Positions 1-7,515 of a DNA stretch of 17,755 bases are shown here, piece by piece (positions within the stretch are counted from its first letter, which is position 1; each line of letters begins with the position of its first letter). This DNA comes from DATIYF01 sp035517775 (GTDB lineage Bacteria; Acidobacteriota; Terriglobia; Terriglobales; Acidobacteriaceae). Location of the stretch: assembly GCA_035517775.1 (NCBI GenBank), contig DATIYF010000104.1, forward strand, positions 1 through 17,755, written 5' to 3'. A program made the translations under genes and the position numbers. A model generated the notes under the pieces. The model made no database searches and was not told where the DNA came from. It saw only the letters and a program-made list of their open reading frames with translations.

Positions 1-1
1 T

Positions 2-2254
2 ACCGCCGAGAGAGCACTCGAATTGATTGACGTGGAATATGAGGTCCTGCCCGCCTACTTCGATCCTGAAGAATCCATGAAGGCGGAAACCGACCTCATC
101 CATGATCACAAACTGCGCAACACCGAAAAGGACTACCACCACGTTTTCGGCGATCCTGAAAAGGGATTTGCCGAAGCCGATGTGATTGCCGAAGCGCGCT
201 TCATCTCCAATGAAGTCACGCATGCCGCCATGGAACCGCACTCCACGCTGGCCGCGTTCGATCTCGACCAGCAGACGGGGCAACTCGGGCGATTGACCGT
301 CTGGTCTTCCACGCAGGTCCCCTACTACCTGCAGCACAAGCTTTCCCTTGTTCTCGAAATGCCGATGGCGCAGATTCGCGTCATCAAGCCGCTGGTGGGG
401 GGCGGCTTTGGCGGCAAAAGCGAAGTGATTCCGCTCGAAATCATCGCAGCCGTGGCTGCGCGCAAGGCCCGCGCTCCGGTAAAGATTACCTACACGCGCG
501 AGGAAGTCTTCTGGGCGCACCGGGGCCGGCCGCGGACCATCATTGACCTGAAGACCGGCGTAAAAAACGACGGCAGCATTACCGCCGTCAAAGCTCGCGT
601 GGTGCAGGATGGCGGCGCTTACTGCTCTTATGGCGTAGTTACAATTCTGTATTCGGGCGCCCTGCTGGGAGCGCTTTACGATATTCCCAACATTCAGTAC
701 GACGGCTACCGCGTGCTTACCAACAAGCCTGCTTGCGGCGCCATGCGCGGCCATGGCACGGTGAATGTGCGCTTTGCCTTTGAGTCGCAACTGGATGAAC
801 TGGCGGAAAAGGTCGGCCTCGATCCGGCGGAAATTCGCCGGCGCAATCTGCTCAAGCCCCCCTGCATTACGGTGAATAATCTGCGCGTGCAGAGTTATGG
901 GCTGCCGGAATGCATCGAGCAGGTGGTTTCGCGTTCGAAATGGGAGTCCCGCAAGGGCAAGCTTCCGAAAGGCCGCGGCCTGGGGATCGCCTGCAGCCAT
1001 TACGTAAGCGGCGCGGCCAATTCCATTATCCGTTCTGATATGCCGCATTCGACCGTGAACATCAAGATTGACCGCGACGGCGGGGTGGTTGTCTATACCG
1101 GCGCGTCCGAGATTGGCCAGGGCTCTGACACCATGACTGCGCAGATCGCGGCGGAAACTCTGGGCTGTTCGCTCGCGCGAGTGAAGGTCGTGGCCGCCGA
1201 CACGGACCTCACTCCCATTGACATCGGCTCCTATTCGAGCCGCGTCACGTTCATGGCGGGCAATGCCACGCTGCGGGCGGCACAGGCCGTGAAAGGCCAG
1301 ATTGCAGCGGCGGCAGCGCGCAAGATGAATTGCGCCCCGGAGGAACTGATTTTCCGGAGCGACGAAGTGACTATAAACCGTGTGGCGGCGGGCCTTGCCC
1401 TGACCAGTCGGGGCGAAGCCCCGCCGCCACACAACCAAGCTTCCGTCTCCGGCCGTGTTGAGGGCCAGATTCTACGCGGTTCGCTGCAGCAGAAGCGCAA
1501 AGACGAAGGGCCGAAAGACCGCATGAGTTTCGAAGAGGCCGTGGTTGCGGCCATTGACTTTCATGGCGCCCTGACCGGCACTGGCTCTTACGCTCCGCCG
1601 CCCGATGCCCGCGGCGGCAAGCATAAAGGCGGAGGCGTCGGCCCCTCGCCCGCCTATTCCTACTCCGCCCAGGTCGCCGAGGTCAGCGTGGATGAAGAGA
1701 CCGGCGAAGTCACGGTCCACAAGGTCTGGGCGGCGCACGACTGCGGCCGCGCCCTTAATCCGGTTTCGGTCGAAGGCCAGATCATCGGCTCGGTGTGGAT
1801 GGGCATGGGCCAGGCGCTTACCGAAGAAATGGTCTGGAAAGACGGCATGCTGATGAATCCCGGCCTGCTCGAATACCGCAGCCCCTCGGCGGTGGAATCG
1901 CCCGAGGTCGAGCCGGTCATCGTCGAGAGCATTGATCCCGAAGGGCCCTTCGGCGCGAAAGAGTGCAGCGAAGGCTCGCTGGCGGCGACCATCCCCGCGA
2001 TTGGCAACGCGATCTACGATGCGGTGGGGGTTCGCCTGCACGAGTCGCCGTTTACTCCCGAGCGCGTGCTGGCGGCGTTGCGCGCGAAAAACAACGCCAA
2101 GCAGATTAACCTCACCGAAGGTGTAGATCCCACTCAGCCGGCGAAACTCCGCGAGCATGGCGGCGCGCTGTGGTTCAAAGGCAAGGGGCCGGTGCGCCAT
2201 CCCCTCGACCCTTCGCGGCGCGAGGCGCCGGCTTCCGCGGGAGGTGATGATTGA
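2..2254 (+). CDS. Molybdopterin-binding (large) subunit of a xanthine-dehydrogenase-family enzyme, 4-hydroxybenzoyl-CoA reductase alpha-like; 5' end cut off by the window
   Basis: The frame is open from base 2, and the residues before the TTG at 23 (TAERALE) continue the family's conserved stretch, so this is a partial gene missing roughly the first 110-150 residues. Residue numbers count from the codon at 23. Seen: the Moco motif GGGFGGK at 126-132, GAMRGHG at 239-245 and FGAKE at 643-647, whose Glu647 is the expected active-site base. The family inserts hydride-accepting molybdenum chemistry at an aromatic or aldehyde carbon, working with FAD and 2Fe-2S subunits. The next gene overlaps by 4 bases and carries an HcrB-type cluster loop, which points to the HcrA branch; the true substrate is unknown. 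Oddities: residues about 453-499 form an extra segment coded partly by a perfect inverted repeat, and about 50 residues follow the usual family end near RVLAALRAK. The 2Fe-2S subunit is not in the window and probably lies just upstream. Confidence 0.85.
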   Translation, partial: TAERALELIDVEYEVLPAYFDPEESMKAETDLIHDHKLRNTEKDYHHVFGDPEKGFAEADVIAEARFISNEVTHAAMEPHSTLAAFDLDQQTGQLGRLTVWSSTQVPYYLQHKLSLVLEMPMAQIRVIKPLVGGGFGGKSEVIPLEIIAAVAARKARAPVKITYTREEVFWAHRGRPRTIIDLKTGVKNDGSITAVKARVVQDGGAYCSYGVVTILYSGALLGALYDIPNIQYDGYRVLTNKPACGAMRGHGTVNVRFAFESQLDELAEKVGLDPAEIRRRNLLKPPCITVNNLRVQSYGLPECIEQVVSRSKWESRKGKLPKGRGLGIACSHYVSGAANSIIRSDMPHSTVNIKIDRDGGVVVYTGASEIGQGSDTMTAQIAAETLGCSLARVKVVAADTDLTPIDIGSYSSRVTFMAGNATLRAAQAVKGQIAAAAARKMNCAPEELIFRSDEVTINRVAAGLALTSRGEAPPPHNQASVSGRVEGQILRGSLQQKRKDEGPKDRMSFEEAVVAAIDFHGALTGTGSYAPPPDARGGKHKGGGVGPSPAYSYSAQVAEVSVDEETGEVTVHKVWAAHDCGRALNPVSVEGQIIGSVWMGMGQALTEEMVWKDGMLMNPGLLEYRSPSAVESPEVEPVIVESIDPEGPFGAKECSEGSLAATIPAIGNAIYDAVGVRLHESPFTPERVLAALRAKNNAKQINLTEGVDPTQPAKLREHGGALWFKGKGPVRHPLDPSRREAPASAGGDD
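1380..1432. repeat. Perfect 13-bp inverted repeat inside the coding sequence (palindromic element-like)
   Basis: The arms GTGTGGCGGCGGG (1380-1392) and CCCGCCGCCACAC (1420-1432) are exact reverse complements, 27 bases apart. A second hairpin is nested on the right side: CGGGGC, loop GAA, GCCCCG (1409-1423). The 53-bp unit lies in frame in the molybdenum-hydroxylase gene, in a segment the family does not normally have. It looks like a small mobile palindromic element that was accommodated as peptide. That origin is inference; no second copy is in the window. Confidence 0.7.
2240..2248 (+). promoter_or_regulatory. Strong Shine-Dalgarno site supporting a TTG start
   Basis: GGAGGTGAT is an uninterrupted match to the anti-Shine-Dalgarno region, two bases before the TTG at 2251 (about 5 bases from the GGAGG core). 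It supports TTG as the real start of the FAD subunit and shows independent ribosome recruitment as well as coupling to the upstream stop. Confidence 0.7.
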
Positions 2255-3243
2255 GTCTTCCCCAGTTCAAACTGCTGCGGCCGAAGACGCTGGAAGAAGC
2301 CTTGTCTTTGCTGGCCAAACACGCGGGCAAGGGCGCCCGCGCCACCCAGATTGTGGCTGGCGGCACTGACCTCATCCCCTCCATGCGCCAGAAACTCTTC
2401 CAGCCAGAGTTCGTACTTGATATCCGGCATATGGCAGAACTCAAGGGCATTCGCCAGACGGGGCAGGGAACTGAAATCGGCGCGCTGACCACCCTCTCAG
2501 CCATCGAACATTCGCGCTTTCTTCGCGAGAACTATCCGCTGCTGGCCGAAGCTGCAGGCGCCGTGGCTTCCCCCGTGCTTCGCAACATGGGGACGGTCGG
2601 CGGCAACATCTGTCTCGACACGCGTTGCCTCTGGTATAACCAGTCGCTCACCTGGCGCAAGGGATGTGGCTTCTGCATCAAGAAAGACGGCGATCTCTGC
2701 CACGTGGCGCCCGGCGGCACTAAATGCTGGGCGGTGTTTTCCGGCGATACTCCGCCGGCCCTCCTGTGCCTGAACGCCGAGATCGAAATTGCCAGCGCCT
2801 CTGGCCTGCGCCGCATGCTGCTGCATGACTTCTATACCGGCGATGGCCTCAATTACCGCAATCTGCAGCCAGGCGAGCTTCTGACTCGAGTGATCTTGCC
2901 TGCCAGCTCGGCCGGGTATCGCGGCGTGTATCGCAAGCTGAGAATTCGCGGTTCGATTGATTACCCGCTCGCTGGGGTCGCCGTGGCCCTCAAGCGCTCC
3001 AACGGCCACATTGCCGACGCGCGGCTCGCGCTCACGGCGGTCAATCCGGCGCCAGTGCTGGTGAAAGGCGCATCCGAGCGAATGAAAGAAAAGAAAATGG
3101 ATGAAGGCCTAGCCGAAGAGATCGGAGACCTGGCCGCACGCACGGCCAAACCCCTCACCACCTCTGCTCTCACCCCGGAGTACCGCCGCGAAATGATTCG
3201 CGTATTTACCAAACGCGCCCTGCTGGCGGCATTCGAAGGCTGA
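2251..3243 (+). CDS. FAD-binding subunit with an extra [4Fe-4S] loop, 4-hydroxybenzoyl-CoA reductase beta-like (HcrB/HbaD type)
   Basis: 330 residues, TTG start overlapping the previous stop (TTGA), so the pair is translationally coupled. The CO-dehydrogenase/xanthine-dehydrogenase flavoprotein fold is visible: the FAD motif VAGGTD at 35-40, the second FAD-binding stretch with GTVGGNICLDTR at 114-125, and the C-terminal domain from about 225. Between them lies an insert of about 40 residues, 126-165, with Cys126, Cys142, Cys150 and Cys159. As I recall, the [4Fe-4S] ligands in the Thauera beta subunit have the same 16-8-9 spacing. Ordinary members of the family lack this loop. In 4-hydroxybenzoyl-CoA reductase the cluster lets electrons run from low-potential ferredoxin toward molybdenum for reductive dehydroxylation. 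Here that reaction is inferred; an oxidative hydroxylase using the same cluster is possible. Confidence 0.85.
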   Translation: MSLPQFKLLRPKTLEEALSLLAKHAGKGARATQIVAGGTDLIPSMRQKLFQPEFVLDIRHMAELKGIRQTGQGTEIGALTTLSAIEHSRFLRENYPLLAEAAGAVASPVLRNMGTVGGNICLDTRCLWYNQSLTWRKGCGFCIKKDGDLCHVAPGGTKCWAVFSGDTPPALLCLNAEIEIASASGLRRMLLHDFYTGDGLNYRNLQPGELLTRVILPASSAGYRGVYRKLRIRGSIDYPLAGVAVALKRSNGHIADARLALTAVNPAPVLVKGASERMKEKKMDEGLAEEIGDLAARTAKPLTTSALTPEYRREMIRVFTKRALLAAFEG

Positions 3244-3387
3244 CCGCTTGAGCGTTGCTGCCCATCTTACTCGTTCCGAGCGCAGTTGCTTGCCTGCGGA
3301 ATTCTGCTCTTTCCGGCAGGCCCGAAGCAGATTCCACGTCGCTTTCACGGAATGACAAGAAGGCGTCGGGAAGAATACCCGCACTGC

Positions 3388-4005
3388 TCATCGCTCTGAC
3401 AGAAGGTGCCCCAGTTTCTCTTTCTTCGTCTTCAGATACTCTTCCGCGTGCTCGCTGGGAGTAACTTCGCAGGGCACGCGCTCCACTACCTGCACTCCCC
3501 CGCGCTCCAGGGCGGCCACTTTGTCAGGATTATTCGACAGCAGCCGCACCCGCGAAATGCCCAGCTTTTTCAGGATTTCCGCCGGCAGGGCAAACTCCCG
3601 CTGATCGGCCTTGAATCCCAGCCGCTCGTTGGCCTCGACTGTATCCAGGCCTGAGTCCTGCAGTTCGTACGCTTTGAGCTTAGCCATCAGGCCAATGCCG
3701 CGGCCCTCCTGCTGCTCATAGATCAGCACCCCTGCGCCCTCATCGGCGATCATGGAAAGCGCCATCTCCAGCTGTTGGCGGCAGTCGCAGCGCAACGAGC
3801 CGAAAACATCACCCGTCAGGCACTGCGAGTGGATGCGCACCAGCGGCGGCCGCGCATGCACGTCGCCCATGACCAGTGCTACGGCTTCTTCGACCTGCTC
3901 CTTGCCCTCGCCGCCGAAGCTTCCCTGAAATCCGAGAATGCGAAACCTGCCCCAGCGCGTGGGAAAATCCGCCGAAGCCAGTTGCTGCACTGAAGCGAAG
4001 CTCAC
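3388..4005 (-). CDS. ribA: GTP cyclohydrolase II, first committed step of riboflavin synthesis
   Basis: 205 residues, matching the stand-alone GTP cyclohydrolase II family (E. coli RibA is about 196); there is no fused RibB domain. The enzyme opens GTP to 2,5-diamino-6-ribosylamino-pyrimidinone phosphate, formate and pyrophosphate in the cytoplasm. The zinc ligands Cys62, Cys73 and Cys75 sit in RIHSQCLTGDVFGSLRCDC (57-75). The GTP-binding QQEGRGIGL (98-106), DTVEANERLGF (121-131) and LLSNNPDKV (155-163) are intact. The start is GTG directly after an in-frame TAG, so no earlier start exists; a GTG at 3990 is an alternative. A TATAAT box lies only 6 bases before the start, suggesting little or no 5' leader. 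It converges on the FAD-subunit gene. Flavin supply would suit the flavoenzymes nearby, but a functional link is not shown. Confidence 0.95.
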   Translation of the reverse strand: MSFASVQQLASADFPTRWGRFRILGFQGSFGGEGKEQVEEAVALVMGDVHARPPLVRIHSQCLTGDVFGSLRCDCRQQLEMALSMIADEGAGVLIYEQQEGRGIGLMAKLKAYELQDSGLDTVEANERLGFKADQREFALPAEILKKLGISRVRLLSNNPDKVAALERGGVQVVERVPCEVTPSEHAEEYLKTKKEKLGHLLSER

Positions 4006-4011
4006 CTAAGC

Positions 4012-4017
4012 ATTATA
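4012..4017 (-). promoter_or_regulatory. Candidate -10 box of ribA
   Basis: On the minus strand the sequence reads GCTATAATGC, containing a perfect TATAAT. A transcript start about 7 bases further on falls at 4005-4006, on the GTG start itself. No good -35 is visible at 16-18 bases spacing, so this rests on the -10 alone. Confidence 0.45.
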
Positions 4018-4048
4018 GCGAGCCTGGTCTCAACGCCCGCTGAGGCCG

Positions 4049-4720
4049 TTATCCCCGCGGCGGAAAGTGGTAATACACGTCCTGCTTGGAAGGTATAGGA
4101 ACTCCGTTGCGGGTGGCTGGCCGGAAGCGCCAATTTTCGAGCGCGGCCAGCACCTTGGCGTCCACCGCCGGCCCCAGGCTCTGCACTACGACCTTCTTCA
4201 CGATGTTCCCCATCGCGTCAATCGTGATCTCGACCACTTCGTTGCCCTGCAGGCCACCGCGCAGATCGTCGGAGGTGACCGCTGGGTCCGAGGTCGCCAC
4301 CGGCAAGGCGGGCCGAATTTCCTGCCCGGTCAAAGATCCGTCTTCTGACATTCCAAACGGGCTTCCCGGCGGCGGAAGACTGTTGGCCGCGGGCTCAGCG
4401 TTGGCCTCAGCCTCCTCGTTCTGCACCGGCGCTTCGCTGGGAACTGGCAGCGTGATCTTCGGCGGACGGCGCAGGGCAATGCGAGAGCGGTCTTTACTCG
4501 GCCGGGGATGGTAATCGGCGCGCTGGGCGGCGGCGCTTACCCAATAGAGCCGCGTGACCGAGCCGCCCCGGTACTCGCCCGCCATGAGTGAAGACGGGGA
4601 AAGTATTTGAGCGCCAGGGCGATAAAGCAAGGCAGCCAGCAGAAGGAGATGCAGCGCTGCCGATGCGGCGAAGGGCGAAAGCCGCTTTCGCGAAACCGTG
4701 TGATCCTTAAGCCCCAACAT
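4049..4720 (-). CDS. TonB-family energy transducer-like protein
   Basis: 223 residues in the TonB layout: a short basic N-terminus, one membrane helix at about 16-33 (rich in Leu/Ala), a Pro/Ala/Glu-rich periplasmic spacer at about 70-140, and a TonB C-terminal domain at about 158-221. The family-typical stretch WRFRPATRNGVPIPS is at 197-211. TonB proteins pass proton-motive energy from ExbBD to outer-membrane receptors. No exbB or exbD is in the window. A TonB-dependent receptor lies upstream on the same strand beyond a tRNA, so the two could be partners. The ATG is preceded by AGAGGT at usable spacing. Many such C-terminal-domain proteins in this kind of genome have untested roles, so dedicated pairing is inference. 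Confidence 0.8.
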   Translation of the reverse strand: MLGLKDHTVSRKRLSPFAASAALHLLLLAALLYRPGAQILSPSSLMAGEYRGGSVTRLYWVSAAAQRADYHPRPSKDRSRIALRRPPKITLPVPSEAPVQNEEAEANAEPAANSLPPPGSPFGMSEDGSLTGQEIRPALPVATSDPAVTSDDLRGGLQGNEVVEITIDAMGNIVKKVVVQSLGPAVDAKVLAALENWRFRPATRNGVPIPSKQDVYYHFPPRG

Positions 4721-4781
4721 TCGAACCTCTGAGCTTAGACGCCGAAACCACCCCTTGGTTAACCGTTGTACACCCGCAGGT

Positions 4782-4811
4782 TTGGTCTTGCACCAACAAC
4801 ACTGCTAAAAT
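4782..4811 (+). promoter_or_regulatory. Candidate promoter of tRNA-Ala
   Basis: TTGGTC (4782-4787) and TAAAAT (4806-4811) are 18 bases apart, ending 23 bases before the mature tRNA. The -10 context GCTAAAAT resembles the boxes before ribA and the thioredoxin gene. Confidence 0.4.
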
Positions 4812-4834
4812 TTGCATGCCAGCCATCTCAAAGT

Positions 4835-4910
4835 GGGGCTATAGCTCAGCTGGGAGAGCGCATCGTTCGCAACGATGAGGTCGTCGGTTCGATCCCGACT
4901 AGCTCCACCA
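4835..4910 (+). tRNA. tRNA-Ala, anticodon CGC
   Basis: A complete 76-base cloverleaf. The acceptor stem GGGGCTA/TAGCTCC contains the G3-U70 wobble pair that identifies alanine tRNAs. The anticodon stem CATCG/CGATG (4861-4865, 4873-4877) encloses the loop TTCGCAA with anticodon CGC at 4868-4870, reading GCG. The T loop has GGTTCGATCCC. The discriminator is A and CCA is encoded at 4908-4910. It lies on the strand opposite its two neighbours, 22 bases from the 3' end of the receptor gene. Confidence 0.96.
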
Positions 4911-4932
4911 ATCCATCGGCGTCCGTCAGCCC

Positions 4933-7272
4933 CTAAAATTCCGCCTGCAGACGAAGCGCATAGCTCCGCGGAGGGGCAATTCCCGTACCCGAAAACAGCC
5001 CGGCAAAATTAATCACGTTGATGCGGTTATTCAGGTTCTGAGCGTCGGCCTGCAGGCGCAACTTGAGTCGCTCGCGATTAATAAGGTCTGCTCCCACGGA
5101 GGCGTCGAGTGCAAGCGAGGGCCGCACGCGTCCGCGCTCAAAATTCACACGGCTCACAATGGCGGCTCCGAACTGCTGCACTGCCTCATCCAGCGTTCCG
5201 TCGAACTCGGTCGGCAGCCCGCTGCCATAAGAACCGCCAAAGGCGGCCCAGATGCGAGCCGAAACCTGGCCGCGAATGCGCGCGCTTACCGTGTTGCGCT
5301 GGTCCTGGCTTACCGGGAAACGGCCGCTGTTGGCCAGGGCGTCGGTCGCGTCCGTGCCCAAAAACAGGCCTCCCGTCACCGGCGTGTATCCAAAACCGAC
5401 CATGTAGGAATAGCTCGCATAGCCCGAAATGCGGCCCCAGTTGGGAATCTCCGCTTTGGCCTCTGCCCCGTAGATTTTGCCGCGGCGGAAGGCAATGGGA
5501 AAGCTGACTCCGGTGTTGAGCAGCAGATCGTCATCGGCAAAATTGTCAAACGATCGGTCGTAGTAATTGATGTCGAGCTTAAGTATTCCGGCAACTCCCT
5601 TCGTCATCCCGGCTTCGTAAAAGTTTCCATGCGAGGGCCGGACCGGAAGCCGCAACACCTGGGGATTCAGCGCCACCACCGCGGGTGAGCTGGCCAGCAG
5701 AAGATTCTCCGCCGCCGGTGTTTCAAATACCCGGTCATAGGAAGCGTGAAAGACGGTTTCGGCTCGCGGCCAGTACCAGGCAACTCCCAGGCGGGGACTG
5801 AACGCCGACTGCTCCACCAGCAATTGATAGTGGTCCCAGCGCAGGCCGGCGCTTATGGTCCAGCGGCCCAGCAGAATTTGGTCCTGGGCAAAGGCGGCCT
5901 CCTCGCGGTCCAGTCCGTGGCCGGCAAAGTTGAAGCTGGCTGGCGTGCCCGGGTCAAATTGCGCCGGGTTGGTGATGAAGTAATTAAAGCGCTCGTGAAT
6001 CGAGCCGTAGTCGAAATCGGCGCCGGCTTTAACTTCATGCTTTGCGCGGTGAATGGAAATACTGGCCGCCGCATAGCCCTCGCGCAGGCCACGCATCTGC
6101 CCGGCGCCGAGGGGGGTGGAAAGCTGGTTCGAGGCCAGGCCGCTCTCGCTGTCTCGGCCCATGGCGCGCACTTCGCCAGCGACGTTCGAGGAAAAAATGT
6201 GTTGCAGGGAAAATATCCCCATGGTTTCGTCGCTGCTGCGGTGCTGCCGCTGGCCGGCGGTCTGCTGAACATATTCGTTCGGCACCTGAAACGCCGCTTG
6301 CCCGTGGCGGAGAATCAGTCCTGCGCGGTCGCGGGGGGTGAAGTCGCGTTCGTAGTGCACCGCGAAATCGCCATTGGTCGCGTGATTGGTGAAATTGGCT
6401 AGAACCGGAGGGTCGAGGTAGCGGCCGGTGGCGGCGGCGTCAGCGCTGACTTCCAAAGTATTCTTGCCCCAGGCTTGTTGCGCTCCCAGAGATCCCTCCG
6501 CCGTCCCGAAGCTGCCGCCGGAAAATTCTGCCTTGCCGTGAAAGCCGGGGCGCGAGTCCTGCCCGGTGTAGATCTCGACGATCCCTCCCAGCTTGCGGCC
6601 GAACTCGGCGGGAATGCCGGCGGTCAGAATGGTCATGGATTGCACATCTCCGGCTTCGAGCGGGGCGGCAAAGGCCGGCGATCGGTTGTCGGTCAAGGGA
6701 ACGCCGTCGAGCACATATTGCGTCTGGTATTCGGACCCTCGCGGATGCAGGATGCCATTCGATTCCAGCAGCCAGCCCGGTTCGGAATCCACCAGGTCAA
6801 TCAGGGACCGTCCCGGCGGCGCGATTGCCCTATGTTCAATCGTCTGCCTGCCAATGCGCTCAATCGCGCCGGTGCGATGCGCATCCATCAGCGTGGCCGA
6901 ATCCCGCACTTCCACCTTGCTCTCTACCGGCTCAACGGAGAGCCGAATGAGAAGGTCAATCGGAACCGCCGACCGCACTTCCGCGGCCACCGAACGAGAG
7001 GCGAAGCCGCTATGCCGCACCTGCACCCGGTACAGTCCGAAAGGCAAAGCCTGCACCACCAAACCGCCGGAGTGGCTGGTCTCGTAATTCTGCCGGAACT
7101 GGTTCGCCTCGCACACCAGTTCCACGGAGCTTTGCAGGCCCAGTCCGGAGGCATCCACCACCTTCAAGCGCAGCTCCCCAGCGTCATTCTGCGCGGCCAG
7201 GGTAAGGGGCGAGCACAGCAAAACCAGGGTGAGTAGAGAAACTCGCATGGTGCGGACCGGCGGCCAGATCAT
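4933..7272 (-). CDS. TonB-dependent outer-membrane receptor with N-terminal carboxypeptidase-regulatory-like domain
   Basis: 779 residues. A signal peptide runs to about residue 27 (hydrophobic VSLLTLVLLCSPLTL, cut before Gln). An Ig-like carboxypeptidase-regulatory domain at about 33-112 follows. The plug at about 125-240 holds DGVPLTDNR (189-197) and PAEFGRKLGG (221-230). The beta-barrel runs to the end and closes with the C-terminal Phe typical of outer-membrane barrels. The stretch ESKVEVRDSATL (117-128) is where a TonB box would be. It is shorter than the roughly 1000-1200-residue Oar-like receptors common in Acidobacteriota. The ligand is unknown. The start could be the ATG at 7272 or the ATG at 7248, which leaves a more ordinary signal peptide; neither has a clear ribosome site. 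It diverges from the cupin gene across 243 bases. Confidence 0.88.
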   Translation of the reverse strand: MIWPPVRTMRVSLLTLVLLCSPLTLAAQNDAGELRLKVVDASGLGLQSSVELVCEANQFRQNYETSHSGGLVVQALPFGLYRVQVRHSGFASRSVAAEVRSAVPIDLLIRLSVEPVESKVEVRDSATLMDAHRTGAIERIGRQTIEHRAIAPPGRSLIDLVDSEPGWLLESNGILHPRGSEYQTQYVLDGVPLTDNRSPAFAAPLEAGDVQSMTILTAGIPAEFGRKLGGIVEIYTGQDSRPGFHGKAEFSGGSFGTAEGSLGAQQAWGKNTLEVSADAAATGRYLDPPVLANFTNHATNGDFAVHYERDFTPRDRAGLILRHGQAAFQVPNEYVQQTAGQRQHRSSDETMGIFSLQHIFSSNVAGEVRAMGRDSESGLASNQLSTPLGAGQMRGLREGYAAASISIHRAKHEVKAGADFDYGSIHERFNYFITNPAQFDPGTPASFNFAGHGLDREEAAFAQDQILLGRWTISAGLRWDHYQLLVEQSAFSPRLGVAWYWPRAETVFHASYDRVFETPAAENLLLASSPAVVALNPQVLRLPVRPSHGNFYEAGMTKGVAGILKLDINYYDRSFDNFADDDLLLNTGVSFPIAFRRGKIYGAEAKAEIPNWGRISGYASYSYMVGFGYTPVTGGLFLGTDATDALANSGRFPVSQDQRNTVSARIRGQVSARIWAAFGGSYGSGLPTEFDGTLDEAVQQFGAAIVSRVNFERGRVRPSLALDASVGADLINRERLKLRLQADAQNLNNRINVINFAGLFSGTGIAPPRSYALRLQAEF

Positions 7273-7362
7273 CGTACACCGCAGAATGCAGCAGTCCCAT
7301 TTCCCGGCCGGAATAACCGAGAACCGGAACTGAAGACTCGAGACAGAAGGCCCGCGGGGCGC

Positions 7363-7382
7363 GCTGCTTTAACGAAAGCAGC
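7363..7382. repeat. 20-bp perfect hairpin in the divergent region between receptor and cupin
   Basis: GCTGCTTT, loop AACG, AAAGCAGC. The stem is 8 bp with a 4-base loop. No T-run follows on either strand, so it is not a standard terminator. It lies 91 bases upstream of the receptor start and 134 bases before the cupin start, where an operator or leader hairpin could act. The rest of 7273-7515 shows nothing I can name. Confidence 0.4.
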
Positions 7383-7515
7383 AGAGTCAGAAAAGAATCT
7401 GGCCCGCAGGCACGCCCTTCCGCGCTGAGCTTTGCCTCAGCCAAAGAAACTCCGCGATTCGTCCTTCGCCCATCGCCTGCGAACCTGATAACATCGCTCT
7501 CCCCAGGAGTGCACC

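Noticed and set aside
23..25. TTG at 23 as the true start of the first gene
   Set aside because: The frame is open to base 2 and the upstream residues TAERALE continue the family's conserved sequence; the N-terminal domain is simply outside the window.
3292..3321. Hairpin GCCTGC...GCAGGC between two convergent genes as a bidirectional terminator
   Set aside because: The stem has a bulge, a 13-base loop and no T-run on either side. The location is suitable but the structure is too weak to call.
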